Positions 1-10,211 of a DNA stretch of 64,000 nucleotides are shown here, piece after piece. The notes beneath the pieces were generated by a model. The model searched no databases. It worked only from the letters and a program-made list of their open reading frames with translations, and had not been told where the DNA came from. Position 1 is the stretch's first letter; each line of letters starts with the position of its first letter. Position numbers and translations under genes: made by a program. Origin of the DNA: CAVPKN01 sp963832835 (GTDB taxonomy: Bacteria > Chlamydiota > Chlamydiia > Chlamydiales > JAAKFR01); assembly GCA_963832835.1 (NCBI GenBank), contig CAWHVD010000001.1, positions 1,860,001 to 1,924,000 on the forward strand. Direction: 5' to 3'.

Positions 1-44
1 TTTGGGTTATGAGCCCAACGAGCTAACCACTGCTCCATCCCGCG
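1..44 (-). tRNA. tRNA-fMet (CAT), 5' part only
   Basis: Read on the minus strand, this begins CGCGGGATGGAGCAG, has a D-arm with GTTAGCTCGT and an anticodon loop containing CTCATAAC, i.e. anticodon CAT. The CGCGGG start, with an unpaired first C, is the usual mark of initiator tRNA. The T arm and acceptor 3' half lie outside the window. It sits 14 bp past the stop of waaA on the same strand, so it may be read through from that operon. Confidence 0.9.
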
Positions 45-58
45 ATAATGGGGCGATC

Positions 59-1333
59 TTACCATGAGGCAGCCTTTTGAAGCAAAGGGAAAAGTGCATG
101 GCAGGTTTTATCCAATGCGCCGCGAGAATCTGTGGTAAGATTTTTACCGGCAGCACCGAGGGTGGTAAGGCGGTTTGGATCAGAGAGAAGGGCGCTCAGG
201 GTGGGGACAATCTCTTCAGGCGTGATTTGCAGGCCAGATTGGTAAGAGAGAACTAAATCGAGAAGGTCAGGCTGAGTGTGCATGTAGGTGCCAAAAAGAA
301 CAGGTTTGCCATAGAAGCCGGGCTCGAGAATATTGTGACCGCCAACTCTTGGGGTAAAGCTGCCGCCGACAAATGTAATATCTGAAATTTGATAGCAATC
401 GCGCAATACTCCCATCATATCGACAAGGATCACAGATGTATTTTCAAAGCTACCACCCAAGCTCCAACGGGAATAGGGAATGGCAGCGGTGTCTAGGAGG
501 GATGCTACGGTGTTGAATCTCTCAGGATGACGCGGCACAAGAAGGACTTTGAGCTGGGGGAAATGGAGCCAGAGCTTCTTGAGGGCATCAATCCAAATTT
601 TTTCTTCGGGATCATGGGTTGAACCGAGAGTGAGAACGGGTTGGTTTAAGAGGCCTAATTCTTTTTTGAGAGCGGCGGTATCGCAGGTCTCAATTGTGGT
701 GTCGAGTTTGATGTTACCGGTCACGGCAAGCTTGGAAAGGGGGATTCCCAGGGCTGCAAATCGTTTTTTATACAGTTCTCCTTGCAGGTAAAAGTGATCA
801 ATAGGTTTAAGAAGCTTGGCTGTGAGGAAATGCAGCTTTGTATACCTTCGAAAAGTGCGCTCAGAGAGCTTTCCGTTGATGACAAGAAGCTGAGCCCCAG
901 CTTTTTTGGCAGCCGTTTGAAAATTGTACCAAAAATCGGTCTCGGTCAAGATCACAAAATCGGGTTTTACCTGAGCGATGATGGGACCGATGATATAGCT
1001 GAAATCAAAGGGTAAAAATACGTGGTAATCGGCAAGGGGTGCATTTTTGAGCCCTTCAGCATGCCCCGTTTCGGTGGTGGTAGAAAGGAGGATAAGGGGC
1101 GGATTGGGTAATTCTTTGAGTTTCTTAACTAGTGGGGCGACTGCTTTGGTCTCACCTAAAGAAACGGCATGAATCCAGATGAGTTGTCTGCCATTTTTAG
1201 AAATGTGTGGAAAATCCTTTCCAAGCCTCTTGCGAAAGGTTTTTTTGTATTTGCTCCAGTTACAGAAGATGCGCGGAAGACTTGCACACACATAGAGATG
1301 AAGCCCTAAATTGTAGAGAGCATTGAAAATCAT
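59..1333 (-). CDS. waaA: 3-deoxy-D-manno-octulosonic acid (Kdo) transferase
   Basis: Transfers Kdo from CMP-Kdo to lipid A precursor at the inner face of the inner membrane; in chlamydiae the enzyme is multifunctional and builds the family-specific Kdo epitope. The 424-residue length fits the family. An N-terminal hydrophobic anchor (about residues 1-24) is followed by IHAVSLGE at 54-61, whose final Glu matches the family's catalytic base, and by RHPERF near 270 and FVGGSFTPRVGGHN near 330, typical of GT-B family GT30. Its ATG overlaps the stop of leuS by 4 bp, so the two are probably co-translated. Number of Kdo residues added cannot be read from sequence. Confidence 0.95.
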   Translation of the reverse strand: MIFNALYNLGLHLYVCASLPRIFCNWSKYKKTFRKRLGKDFPHISKNGRQLIWIHAVSLGETKAVAPLVKKLKELPNPPLILLSTTTETGHAEGLKNAPLADYHVFLPFDFSYIIGPIIAQVKPDFVILTETDFWYNFQTAAKKAGAQLLVINGKLSERTFRRYTKLHFLTAKLLKPIDHFYLQGELYKKRFAALGIPLSKLAVTGNIKLDTTIETCDTAALKKELGLLNQPVLTLGSTHDPEEKIWIDALKKLWLHFPQLKVLLVPRHPERFNTVASLLDTAAIPYSRWSLGGSFENTSVILVDMMGVLRDCYQISDITFVGGSFTPRVGGHNILEPGFYGKPVLFGTYMHTQPDLLDLVLSYQSGLQITPEEIVPTLSALLSDPNRLTTLGAAGKNLTTDSRGALDKTCHALFPLLQKAASW

Positions 1334-3804
1334 TCCACAACTAGGTTTAAGATTTTTCCGGGAACAAATACGATTTTTTGGATTGTACCTTGTAGATATT
1401 TTTCAAGAGCAGGATCGGCCTTAGCAGTTTCCAAAACAAGCTCTTGGGTTGCATCTTTGGGCAAGGTGTAGCGTCCACGCACTTTGCCGTTAATTTGCAC
1501 CACATAGAGGACATTTGCTTCGACTAAATAGCTAGGATCGTAGCTTGGCCAAGGGGCATGAGCCACTGAGGGTTTTTCGCCTAAATGCTCCCATAGCTCT
1601 TCTGCCATGTGAGGTGCCAGCGGGCTAAGCATCTGTACCGCCATTTTGACCGCTTTTTTGGGGTAAATGCTCAATTTGGTGAAGTCGTTGAGAAATTCCA
1701 TCAATTTGGAAATGGTGGTATTGAGGAGTAGTTTGTCCAGATCCTCACTGACGCCCCACACCAGCTTGTGGGCCAGTTTAAGCCCTTCAGGGGTATCCTG
1801 CTCTTTGACTTTGTCAGACATAGCCATTTCGTAAAAACGGTTGAGGAAGCGGCGGCATCCACTCACACTTTCGGTACTCCAGACCTTCTCTTTTTCAATC
1901 GGCCCCATAAATAATGTATAGAGCCGGAGCGCGTCGGCTCCATATTCTTGGATCACATCATCGGGAGAAACTCCATTGAGCTTCGATTTGGACATTTTAT
2001 CGATATGGCTGCGGAGCTCTTCGCCTGTCTCCCAATGAACATACTTGCCATCCCGCTCGACAACTTCTTCTGGGGCTACATATACCCCTGTTTCTTTTTG
2101 ATAGGATCTGGCGATGATGAGCCCCTGGTTCACGAGCCGTTGAAAAGGTTCGAGGGTCGAAACAAGGCCGCAATCAAATAGCACCTTGTGCCAAAAACGG
2201 GCATACAAGAGGTGCAAGACCGCATGCTCAGCACCACCCACATAAAGGTCTACTGACATCCAGTACTTCTCTTTTTCAGGGTCCCAAGCTTTTTGAGTAT
2301 TATGCGGATCACAAAAGCGCAAGTAATACCAACACGAACCGGCCCATTGGGGCATGGTGTTGGTTTCTCTTAGGGCTTTTTTTCCGGTTTTCGGGTCTTC
2401 GATCTCAACCCAATCCTTGACCTTAGCAAGAGGGCTCTCTCCGGAGGCACTAGGCTTGTATTCTAAAACCTCGGGAGGCTCTAGTGGCAATTCATCAATT
2501 TCCAAAGCGCGCGTTGTTCCATCCTCAAAATGGAGAATGGGAAATGGCTCGCCCCAATATCGTTGCCGTGAAAACAGCCAATCGCGGAGCTTATAGTTGA
2601 CCATCTGCTTGCCGATTTTGTTTTTTTCGGCCCAAGCAATCGCCTTCTCAAATGCTTCTGGAACCGAAAGTCCGTTGAGATTCAAGTCTGAGGAGGTGCT
2701 GCTGCAACATCTGTCTGATTCATCCATAACTGAAATGATGGGAAGTTGGTACTGGAGGGCAAATTCTTTGTCTCGCTCATCGTGGGCAGGAACAGCCATG
2801 ATCGCTCCTGTTCCATAACCCATCAGAACGTAGTCGGCAATCCAAATGGGAATTTTCTGGCCATTTGCCGGATTCAGTGCAAAGCCTCCTGTAAAACACC
2901 CTGTTTTTGTTTTAGCAAGTTCTGTGCGCTCCAAATCGCTTTTTGCGGCAGATGCTTTTTTATAGGCATCTATCACATGACTTTGCGAGGGTGTAGTCAC
3001 TTGCGCAACCAAAGGATGTTCTGGTGACAAAACCATATACGTGGCACCAAAAATGGTGTGCGGGCATGTCGTGAAGACTTCGATGGACTCCTCTCCTCCA
3101 ACGATAGGAAAAGAGAGCTGAGCACCAACGCTTCTTCCAATCCAGTTTTTTTGTAGTCTTTTGAGCCCCTCTGGCCAATCGACTAATTCAAGATCCTCGA
3201 GAAGTCTGTCAGCATAGGCAGTGATTTTGAGCACCCACTGTCTAAGAGGTCGACGCTCTACAGGATGCCCCCCCTCTTTCGCACGCCCCGCTTCAATCTC
3301 TTCATTGGCAAGCACGGTACCCAATGCAGGACACCAATTCACGAGCATATTGGCTTGGTATGCGAGCCCTTTCTCGTAGAGCTTGGTGAAGATCCATTGG
3401 GTCCATTTGTAGTACTGCGGGTCGCTTGTCATGAACTCTCGGTCCCAATCGTAGGCATATCCCATGGTTTGTAGCTGTGACTTGAAATTCTTGATATTCG
3501 CGTGAGTCGTAATGGCAGGATGAGTCCCCGTCCGGATGGCATACTGCTCTGCGGGCAATCCAAAACTGTCCCAACCCATTGGATGGAGGACAGAAAAGCC
3601 GCGGGCCATTTTATAGCGGGCAATGACATCGGTTGCCGTGTAGCCAATCAAGTGACCTACATGAAGCCCTGTTCCGGATGGATAAGGGAACATATCCAGG
3701 ACATAATACTTAGGTTTTGAGGGTATTTCTTGGGCTTTAAAGGGTTTGGTCTCTTTCCAAAACTTCTGCCATTTTTTCTCTATGAGGTGGGGATCGTAGT
3801 GCAT
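1330..3804 (-). CDS. leuS: Leucyl-tRNA synthetase
   Basis: Charges tRNA-Leu with leucine in the cytoplasm. The 824 residues carry the class I HIGH signature as PYPSGTGLHVGH around residues 41-52, the LeuRS editing insertion (CP1) with TTCPHTIFGATY, the GSCWYYLRF region and the KMSKS loop (DKMSKSKLNG) near residue 603. The C-terminal IQINGKVRG-type motif (VQINGKVRGRY) is present. Length is normal for bacterial LeuRS. The gene leads a minus-strand pair with waaA, overlapping it by 4 bp. No anomaly seen. Confidence 0.98.
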   Translation of the reverse strand: MHYDPHLIEKKWQKFWKETKPFKAQEIPSKPKYYVLDMFPYPSGTGLHVGHLIGYTATDVIARYKMARGFSVLHPMGWDSFGLPAEQYAIRTGTHPAITTHANIKNFKSQLQTMGYAYDWDREFMTSDPQYYKWTQWIFTKLYEKGLAYQANMLVNWCPALGTVLANEEIEAGRAKEGGHPVERRPLRQWVLKITAYADRLLEDLELVDWPEGLKRLQKNWIGRSVGAQLSFPIVGGEESIEVFTTCPHTIFGATYMVLSPEHPLVAQVTTPSQSHVIDAYKKASAAKSDLERTELAKTKTGCFTGGFALNPANGQKIPIWIADYVLMGYGTGAIMAVPAHDERDKEFALQYQLPIISVMDESDRCCSSTSSDLNLNGLSVPEAFEKAIAWAEKNKIGKQMVNYKLRDWLFSRQRYWGEPFPILHFEDGTTRALEIDELPLEPPEVLEYKPSASGESPLAKVKDWVEIEDPKTGKKALRETNTMPQWAGSCWYYLRFCDPHNTQKAWDPEKEKYWMSVDLYVGGAEHAVLHLLYARFWHKVLFDCGLVSTLEPFQRLVNQGLIIARSYQKETGVYVAPEEVVERDGKYVHWETGEELRSHIDKMSKSKLNGVSPDDVIQEYGADALRLYTLFMGPIEKEKVWSTESVSGCRRFLNRFYEMAMSDKVKEQDTPEGLKLAHKLVWGVSEDLDKLLLNTTISKLMEFLNDFTKLSIYPKKAVKMAVQMLSPLAPHMAEELWEHLGEKPSVAHAPWPSYDPSYLVEANVLYVVQINGKVRGRYTLPKDATQELVLETAKADPALEKYLQGTIQKIVFVPGKILNLVVE

Positions 3805-3869
3805 GAGCTCTCAAGGCTAACTTTTTTGAGAAAAAGGGTACCAGACAGAGAGATTAGAAAAAAGTAAAA

Positions 3870-3901
3870 CTCCGGGAGAGAATCAGCTCTTCCTCCCGGA
3901 G
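3870..3901 (-). terminator. Rho-independent terminator, now orphaned
   Basis: CTCCGGGAG (3870-3878) and CTCCCGGAG (3893-3901) form a perfect 9-bp stem. Read on the minus strand, the stem is followed by a T-rich run (TTTTACTTTTTTCT). It lies directly behind a duplicated 3' gene end (3883-3952), so it was most likely the terminator of the Inc-like gene now at 10240-12510; the second copy there has only one arm. Confidence 0.75.
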
Positions 3902-3952
3902 AAAATGAAATTAGCTTTTCTTGTAGACATTGCTAATCTGCCCGTTAGCTGC
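3883..3952 (-). repeat. 70-bp direct repeat, left copy (orphan gene 3' end)
   Basis: Identical over 70 bp and in the same orientation to 10212-10281, where it encodes the last residues (ANGQISNVYKKS and stop) of the 756-residue Inc-like protein. Here it is only a headless 3' end that keeps its terminator. The pair brackets the whole RHS region, as expected for an insertion that duplicated its target or recombined at it. Confidence 0.85.
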
Positions 3953-4001
3953 TGATTGAAAATTCTTCCGATGCTCTGGATTAGGGCCTAACAGTTTCTA
4001 C

Positions 4002-4229
4002 TCATTTTTGGAGCTGTTTGAGGAAGTTGACCCGACTTTTGCTGTCTGTTGTTACAAAAACGCTGGCCCAGCGATTTCCTATAATGGTGGCGTACTGATT
4101 TCGGCCATTATGCCGCCCTTCAGTGTCGTCTAGTCGTCTACTTGAAGCTGCTTTCGTTGCAGCTACCGGCAAGAGTTCTGCGGCCTCACTGATGAAGCTA
4201 CTTTGATTTAAGATCAAAATATTATTCAA
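4002..4229 (-). CDS. Small hypothetical protein
   Basis: A 75-residue reading frame whose start overlaps the stop of the preceding lipoprotein fragment by 4 bp, so it could be the last cistron of the RHS cluster. It is not recognised. The sequence is polar without signal peptide or membrane segment and ends in a basic stretch (SRVNFLKQLQK). Because both neighbours are visibly broken, this may also be a remnant of a longer gene. Confidence 0.35.
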   Translation of the reverse strand: MNNILILNQSSFISEAAELLPVAATKAASSRRLDDTEGRHNGRNQYATIIGNRWASVFVTTDSKSRVNFLKQLQK

Positions 4230-4788
4230 TAGAAATCGGCATCATATCGTTGGTCTCCAAGCAATTTCAATGCTTCTTCATAGGATTCTTGAGTTCCTAT
4301 CAGGCCATTTATAGATATCTCGTTTGGATCACATCTATAGTATTTCAGCTCTCCCTTCCTAATAGAAGCCATGCCAATTTCCGGATCTTTCAATTCTCTT
4401 CCAGAAGAGTCTGTGAGAAAAAGTCCTATCCCTATCTCTGAGATATTCATACGACCATGTTTTAAATAAGAACATAGCTCCATATCTCCGTTTATATTAT
4501 TCAAAAAATCATGAAAGTCTGAATTAATAATTTTCTAATGATCTCTTTAGAAAGAGGTCCTTGCACTTCAAATTCAAGTTCTAAATACTGAATATCACCC
4601 CCTGGCATTGCTACTGTTGTGGAACAGGGACGCATATTGTATTTTTCATTAAGCATTTTTCCACTATAGGTCATTTGTTTATTAACCGCTTTTTCTCGAT
4701 CTGAGATTTGGTATTCACTTGTAAAACAACTACAACAAAAGGCGCAAAAAGCCCAAAAGGCAAAAATTAAATACATAAAAATGCTCAT
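4226..4788 (-). pseudogene. Frameshifted lipoprotein downstream of RHS (two fragments)
   Basis: Two overlapping frames, 4501-4788 (95 residues) and 4226-4504 (92 residues), read as one protein of about 188 residues if one A is restored in the A tract at 4531-4534 (minus strand). The repaired junction reads IIRK then IINSDFHDFLNNINGD without interruption. The N-terminus has a hydrophobic stretch followed by CSC, a plausible lipobox (residues 1-22). The second half contains NISEIGIGLFLTD and a fairly acidic C-terminus. A small lipoprotein directly behind an RHS toxin-type gene could be its immunity partner, but that is inference; I do not recognise the family. A 4-bp ATGA overlap would also permit coupled translation of two real genes. 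Confidence 0.5.
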
Positions 4789-5003
4789 TGGTTCAAGAAG
4801 ATCTCTAAACGTCCTCTTAAATATTTTCTATATGTCAAACTTTGAAATTCATGATCAAACCATCCTGATTCTGGATGAGAAATCACATTAACTATGGTTT
4901 CCTTGCTCCTAGCAGCCCCAGCTGTATCAATGCGTGGTATTGGATCTCTCCAGGCTGATGCATTCCGAAAATGAGTGATCTGTGCACATGTTTCTTGGTA
5001 CAC
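4785..5003 (-). pseudogene. Detached C-terminal end of the RHS protein
   Basis: Reading open upstream of its first ATG gives NALLDYPPELRERIIVVAIA from about 5073, then YVYQETCAQITHFRNA, which looks like the continuation of the RHS protein's C-terminal domain in another frame. It contains WRDPIPRID and ends LRGRLEIFLNQ. From memory this resembles the C-terminal domain of chlamydial DUF687-type proteins, where a HSxG-like segment sits between VHxVxN and RNALL; that middle piece is absent here. I infer an out-of-frame deletion joining VYNA to NALL. The fragment has no plausible independent role. Confidence 0.55.
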
Positions 5004-5062
5004 GTAGGCTCCAGGCGCAATAGCTACTACAATAATCCGTTCTCTAAGCTCTGGGGGATAAT

Positions 5063-8000
5063 CTAACAGAGCATTGCATTATAGACTGCATGAACACAAC
5101 ATCCACCAGCAAGACGAGAAAGATATTTTGCGCTTTCTTTAGCACTTTGAAAATCATTATCAATGCCATTAATAAAGCCAACTGCAAGATCTGATCGCTC
5201 ATCACCTTCCACTTTGTAGATCTTGGAAGATTCAAATAAAAAATGTTGTTTCCAAGAATCTATTCCTAAGGGCACAGCAAACATTTGTTCAAATGTGTAA
5301 GAATACTTGACTGTAGGGAGGTGAGAACCCACCGTCTTATCAAGATCTCCGCCACGTTTACAGGTACGATGCCGTTCGCAAAAGCAATGATTTTCTACTT
5401 CTCCGTAGAAATACTCTTCAAATTTGGAAGAGTTACTCTCTGCTTCAAGGCCAAAACGATCAAAAACATTTAGGGGGTTGCTGTTACAATAAGCATAGAG
5501 ATTAGGCCCCTCCACGTATCCTGATGGATCTTGACTGATCCACCGACCAATTTCTGGGTCATAGTAGCGCAATCCGAAATAGATTAAGCCTGTCTCTTCA
5601 TCAATCGATTTTTCAGCATATCTCCAGGGATTGCCCACTTGAGAAACATCGGTGAGCTCTTGAAAGGCGTTATAGATCTTTTCATGACCAAATGCTGTGT
5701 ATGTGTAGCTTTCAACGATTTCTCGGGCATCGGGATCTAGAAGCGCGCAAACATTGCCTGAAAGATCATGCAAAACAGCATAAGGCTGATCTTTAATCTC
5801 AATGGCTACGCTTTTTAATGAGATAGCAGCCCCAGACATACCTGGAACACGAAGTTTTTGAATCAATCCTGTTTTAGTGAGTATGCCTAGTTCGTGATGA
5901 CCGAGATAAAAACTACGGGAGATATCACCTTGAGAGGATTTTTTAACGAGTCTTCTGCCAAATGGGTCATAAGCAAATTGAAGAGATGATCCATCTGGTT
6001 GTTTTATGCTGGTGAGCTGAGAGAGAATATTGCTTTCAAAATGGGTCTCTTCCCCATCCAGTGTTTTGCGTAAGAGATTGCCCTGAGGGTCGTAAGTATA
6101 CTCTGCATTGGCTTTGGCAGTCAATTGGTTAAGACTGTTGTAAAGTAACTTGTCCTGATCTTCCAAGCGGCGATTGTCGAGAGAATCATAGCTATAGGTT
6201 TTGTGAATTCCATTCTTTTCTGAAATAAGCTTGGAGAGGCCATTGTAAGCGTAACTTCCATTTTCTAGCGGAAACTCTCCCAGACGTCGGACTTCTAAAA
6301 TATGCCCTAGGGGATTATAGCCGCCTTCAGGAACGACTTCTGTGTGGTAATCGGTTTTAACAGAGGTTTTACGGCCACACACATCATAATGTGTTTTTCG
6401 ATCGCCGCAATAGCCAATGAGGGTTTCATTGGTCAGCTTTCCTTCTAGATCATAAACGTTGTAGGTGTGAGCATATAATTCTTCTCCATTAGAAGATTTA
6501 CGAATGACTTCACGTCCGAAGACTGCATCGTACATGTAATCGATAGAAGATTGATCAGGAAGAATAATACCTTTTAAGCGCCCCTTTCGATCATATTGGA
6601 ATTTGAGAGTGTACTTCCCTTCTCCATCTTCCATATTTTCTTCGATGACTTGATCGAAGATGTTATAGGTTCTTCTAACCTTCCGACCTTCTTGGGTAGA
6701 AGCTGAAGTGATGTTCCCTTTCTTGTCATGGGAAAAAGTATGGGAGAGAAGTGTTTTTTTACCATCCACGTATTCGAGCTTTGAGACTAATCCTTGCTTA
6801 TTGTAGGTATAATGAAGAGGATTTTCTGCTCCCGGAAAATGTTTGTTTTTAAGTCTTCCAAGATCACCATAGGTATAAGTAGTAACTTTTTCTTGCACAG
6901 AACCTTCTGCTTCTATGAGCTGTTCTAGGCGACTCATGGATCCATAAACCCAGCGTGTTTTTTGAGTGCCAATTTGCTTGCCATCTACAATGACCGCGTG
7001 AACGGCAGCCGATTTATTTCCTAATGCATCGTAGAATATTTCTTCAGAAGAAAGGAGGGTATTTCTAGAGTCTTTTTTGATGGTGGAAATGATCCTTCCT
7101 AGAGCGTCAAAATGAATAATTGTTTGTGTTCCTAGTGGGTTGACAATCGTCTTGGTTAATGAGTCCTTTCCATAATCGACAATGACTATGGTCTCGTTAC
7201 CAAATGCATCAAGGTACGAGATGGGTTCACCAAAAGGGTCATAAGTTGTTTTGAGAAAGGTTTGTTCGGTGCTCTCTTCTGTGCATCTGCCAGCTTCATC
7301 GTAAGCGAAGTTTTTGAGTAGAAGAATATTGCCGTCAGCATCTTCAATGCGTTTTTGGGTGGCGTTTCCTAATAGGTCATATTCAACGCATTCAAGTGAG
7401 TAGTCAGTTTCACCAGTACCAAACCAGATTTTCTTTTTACTTTCTCTTCCCAAGGAGTCATAAATGATTTCTGTTTTGCGAGATTCTGACTCAGTGCTTT
7501 TATAACCATCTTTGTATTTGAGAATTTCAACAACTCTACCTGTTGGGTCGTATTTCAACTCTGTGATGGCATAGCCGTCTTTTTCTTGAGTTGGATGAAA
7601 TGCGGTATAGCTATAGCGACGTGTTTTAAAATAAGATTCAACTTCGTTCTCTCCTGCAATAGAGAGTTCTTCATGAACAACTCTCCCAAGATAATCGTAT
7701 TCATAGACGGTGATGATGCGATCTCTAGTCAGTGAACGGTGCAGACTTCCTTCAGTATCGTATTTGAAGAGTTCAAAGGAGCCGTCAGGATAGTAAACTT
7801 TAGATGGGTCTCCTCTTAAATTGTAGGCTTTTTGGATCGTACATCCTTTAGGATCGGTAGTAGTTAGGACGTTTCCAAAAATGTCATAGGTATAAGAGAA
7901 GGTGGGTTGGATTGGTTTGGCATATTCATCTAAGACGGTTGGATGAATCAATTTAGTCAAATGCCCAAAATCGTCGTATTCATATTGAGTTGTGTTTCCA

Positions 8001-9520
8001 AAATGATCTGTGGAAGTGATTTTTCTATCCAAAGCATCGTAAGAGTATTTCTGAATAGCCCGTAGATGACCTGCTGTCTCTGTGATTTGAATGGGATTGT
8101 TTCTAAAATCATACTTTGTCTCTATGGTTTTTTGTTCGTGTGAGATTGAGACCAAAATCTGATTTCCGATTTTATCGTAGGAATAGGAAACTGTTTTTCC
8201 TTCAGGATCTGTTTCCGAAGTGACCTGGCCAAGATGATTGTACGTTTTGCTTACAGTAAAGGCATAATTGCCATCCGTATCGTAAGTTACACAGGAAAGC
8301 AGATCGCCTTGAGGGGAGTAGGTATTGATGAGTTTCTTGATGGGGATTTGTTTTTTTGTTCTGACATTAAGAGTTTTTTCTTCGATGGTCTCAGGTAAAC
8401 CCACTCCAGGGAGTTGCAGTTTGGGATGGAATTCAGTGATATACTGTTCTTTGATGATAACATTGTAATAATTGATAGTTTCTTCATCCCCATCATCTTC
8501 TACGATTTTTTTGCATGCTGCGTCATCGTTGTAAAAGCGATACTCTCGTTTTCTGATGCTTGAGCCCTCATAAATGAGCTTTCTACATAGAAGGTTACTT
8601 TTGTCTTCATAATGATAAGTTGTTCGGTTCCCTTTAGAATCTCCTAAAGAGGTAAGGAGATTGAAGCCATCCTCGGAGTAGGTGAATTTTTTAAGGTGAC
8701 ACTCTGCTTCATCTGGATTGAGCAGCTTACCCTTTGCATCCACTTGCAGAGATACATCTTTTTTGCCTGTAAGATTGCCGTAGAGTCTTTCTTCTAAAAC
8801 ATTTCCATTGGAATCATATTTAAATGAACGATAGGAGAGGATATGTCCCTGTCCATCTGCTACGCTGCGAGCTGCAAGAAGTGTGGCATCATTCTTGGTT
8901 TCGCCATAATATTTTTGATCTGTCCGATATAATTTTCCTTTTTGGTCGTATCTCTCTACAGCAATCAGTTGAAGGCGATCATCATAGCGATAGCAAATTT
9001 TAATATTCCCCGCATTGACAGCATCTGTGAATGTATCACCATATGAGAAGCTATAAAGGAGTGTTGACGTTCCCGATTGTACTCCTGGACTTTTTAATGT
9101 TTTGACTCTGGCTTGGTTGTCATAATCAATTTCAAGGAAGCGTCCTTCCGGCAAGATTTTCTGAGTGAGAAGATAATGGTTACCGCTTGTCGTATAATTA
9201 TAGGAGATAGGGAGGGAATGTGTCCCTTGAACACTTTTCAATGCAAAATATGTTTTGCCATTGGTTTGGGTTTTCTCAAGCTCATAGGTAAGGGATTTTT
9301 CATCGCTCGAACTGATCTCAACACGGCAGCCCCTAGGATGAAATTGATAAGTAAAACGTAGCCAAGAATGAACATTGTTTCCAGATGCATTGCGTATTTC
9401 AACAGAAGCAAGATGTCCATCTTCGTTATAAGAGTAATGAATGATATTACCACTAGGAAGAGCTTCCGAAACAAGTCGATCCGCTATACGTGAGAATACC
9501 TCCTGATCTTTCCCCTGCAT
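5063..9520 (-). pseudogene. RHS/YD-repeat protein, main body
   Basis: A 1485-residue frame made of YD repeats (many units of the YDxxGxxxxxxxxDGxxxxY kind) ending in the RHS core signature near residues 1315-1360: GLRYYDPEIGRWISQDP, then LYAYCNSNPLNVFDRFGLE. In RHS/YD proteins the repeats form a shell around a variable C-terminal toxin domain. About 120 residues follow the core and then stop abruptly after VHAVYNAMLC. The first ATG is internal: the true N-terminus with signal peptide lies at 9453-9878 in another frame. The base composition looks A+T-richer by eye than the flanks (not computed). Both ends are disrupted, so the gene is probably decaying; phase variation or sequencing error is possible at the N-terminal shift. 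Confidence 0.8.
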
Positions 9521-9878
9521 AAGCGTAGACCCATTCGAAACGCTCTCCTCTTACTTTGCATTCTTTGCTTTGGGGACCTTTTCCTAAGACCAAAAACGCC
9601 TGAGGAAAAATACGCCACCCTCCAACGCCATCTCCAGTTAAGTAGTTTTTATTGTTATAGTAGCGTTGTAAAAGAAGAGCATCTGGACCTGTCACCATCA
9701 AGTCAATTACTGATTCACAGTAATCGCCATTGATCGCATTGCAGCAATGATGGATAAAAGCATCCGGATCTGACTCTGTTGAGGGAAGGAGAGATGAATG
9801 CATGGAGTTAGCAGGTGCAGCTGAAAGGGGGTGAGTGCTACAGATGAACAATGCAAACAAGAAATTCAAGATTTTCAT
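9453..9878 (-). pseudogene. RHS protein N-terminus with signal peptide (frameshifted from body)
   Basis: Starts MKILNFLFALFICSTHPLSA, a classic Sec signal peptide with cleavage after SAA, then the start typical of exported chlamydial RHS proteins: FIHHCCNAINGDYCES and GPDALLLQRYYN. It leaves its frame around residue 121 (YAYAG). Dropping one G from the GGGG at 9512-9515 joins it to the 5063-9520 frame as YAGKDQEVFSR, giving a single protein of about 1600 residues. A GAGGAG ribosome-binding site lies 4 nt before the ATG. After the shift this frame adds about 20 meaningless residues. Confidence 0.7.
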
Positions 9879-9931
9879 GACACTCCTCGCATGATCTTTA
9901 TCAATCTTTTAAGGTAAAGACCGTATCAAAA

Positions 9932-9937
9932 TGTCAA
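9932..9937 (-). promoter_or_regulatory. Possible -35 box for the RHS gene
   Basis: A perfect TTGACA on the minus strand about 55 bp before the RHS ATG. No convincing -10 follows: TACCTT at 15-bp or CTTAAA at 18-bp spacing are the best candidates. Weak support. Confidence 0.3.
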
Positions 9938-10014
9938 AAAAATCAACAGATTAAATTAATTTGTATGATTAAAGACAGGAGACGATTCAGAGCATAATCC
10001 TTTCAGAACCATTC

Positions 10015-10211
10015 TTAAGCGGTTTTTGAAGATCGGTACGCTTGCCAAAAGGTTTCCAATTCCCTTTCATAAATCGAGCGCAATTGCTGCACTTTGGGAG
10101 AATTCGGATTCCCCATAAAAACCACGGGAAAGATTTTACATCCCTTTGGACTCTTCAATTTTACAGCTCTATATGTTTCAGTTTCAGGGGGAGCATAATC
10201 CCTACTTTGAT
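10015..10211 (-). pseudogene. Truncated gene fragment at island edge
   Basis: On the minus strand a frame without a normal start runs from the edge of the 70-bp repeat to a TAA at 10015-10017. It encodes about 65 residues including ELNQSRDYAPPETETYRAVK, FPVVFMGNPNSPKVQQLRSI and a C-terminal ERELETFWQAYRSS. The composition is protein-like, and there is no ATG at its beginning. I read it as the C-terminal stump of an unrecognised gene cut by the island junction. Family unknown. Confidence 0.4.

Noticed and set aside
3265..3720. Several open frames on both strands within leuS
   Set aside because: They overlap a strongly supported LeuRS and have no motif or ribosome-binding site; the same applies to antisense frames inside waaA, uvrA, RHS and OppA genes.
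9113..9361. Plus-strand frame within RHS
   Set aside because: Shadow of the RHS coding strand; no domain or start signals.
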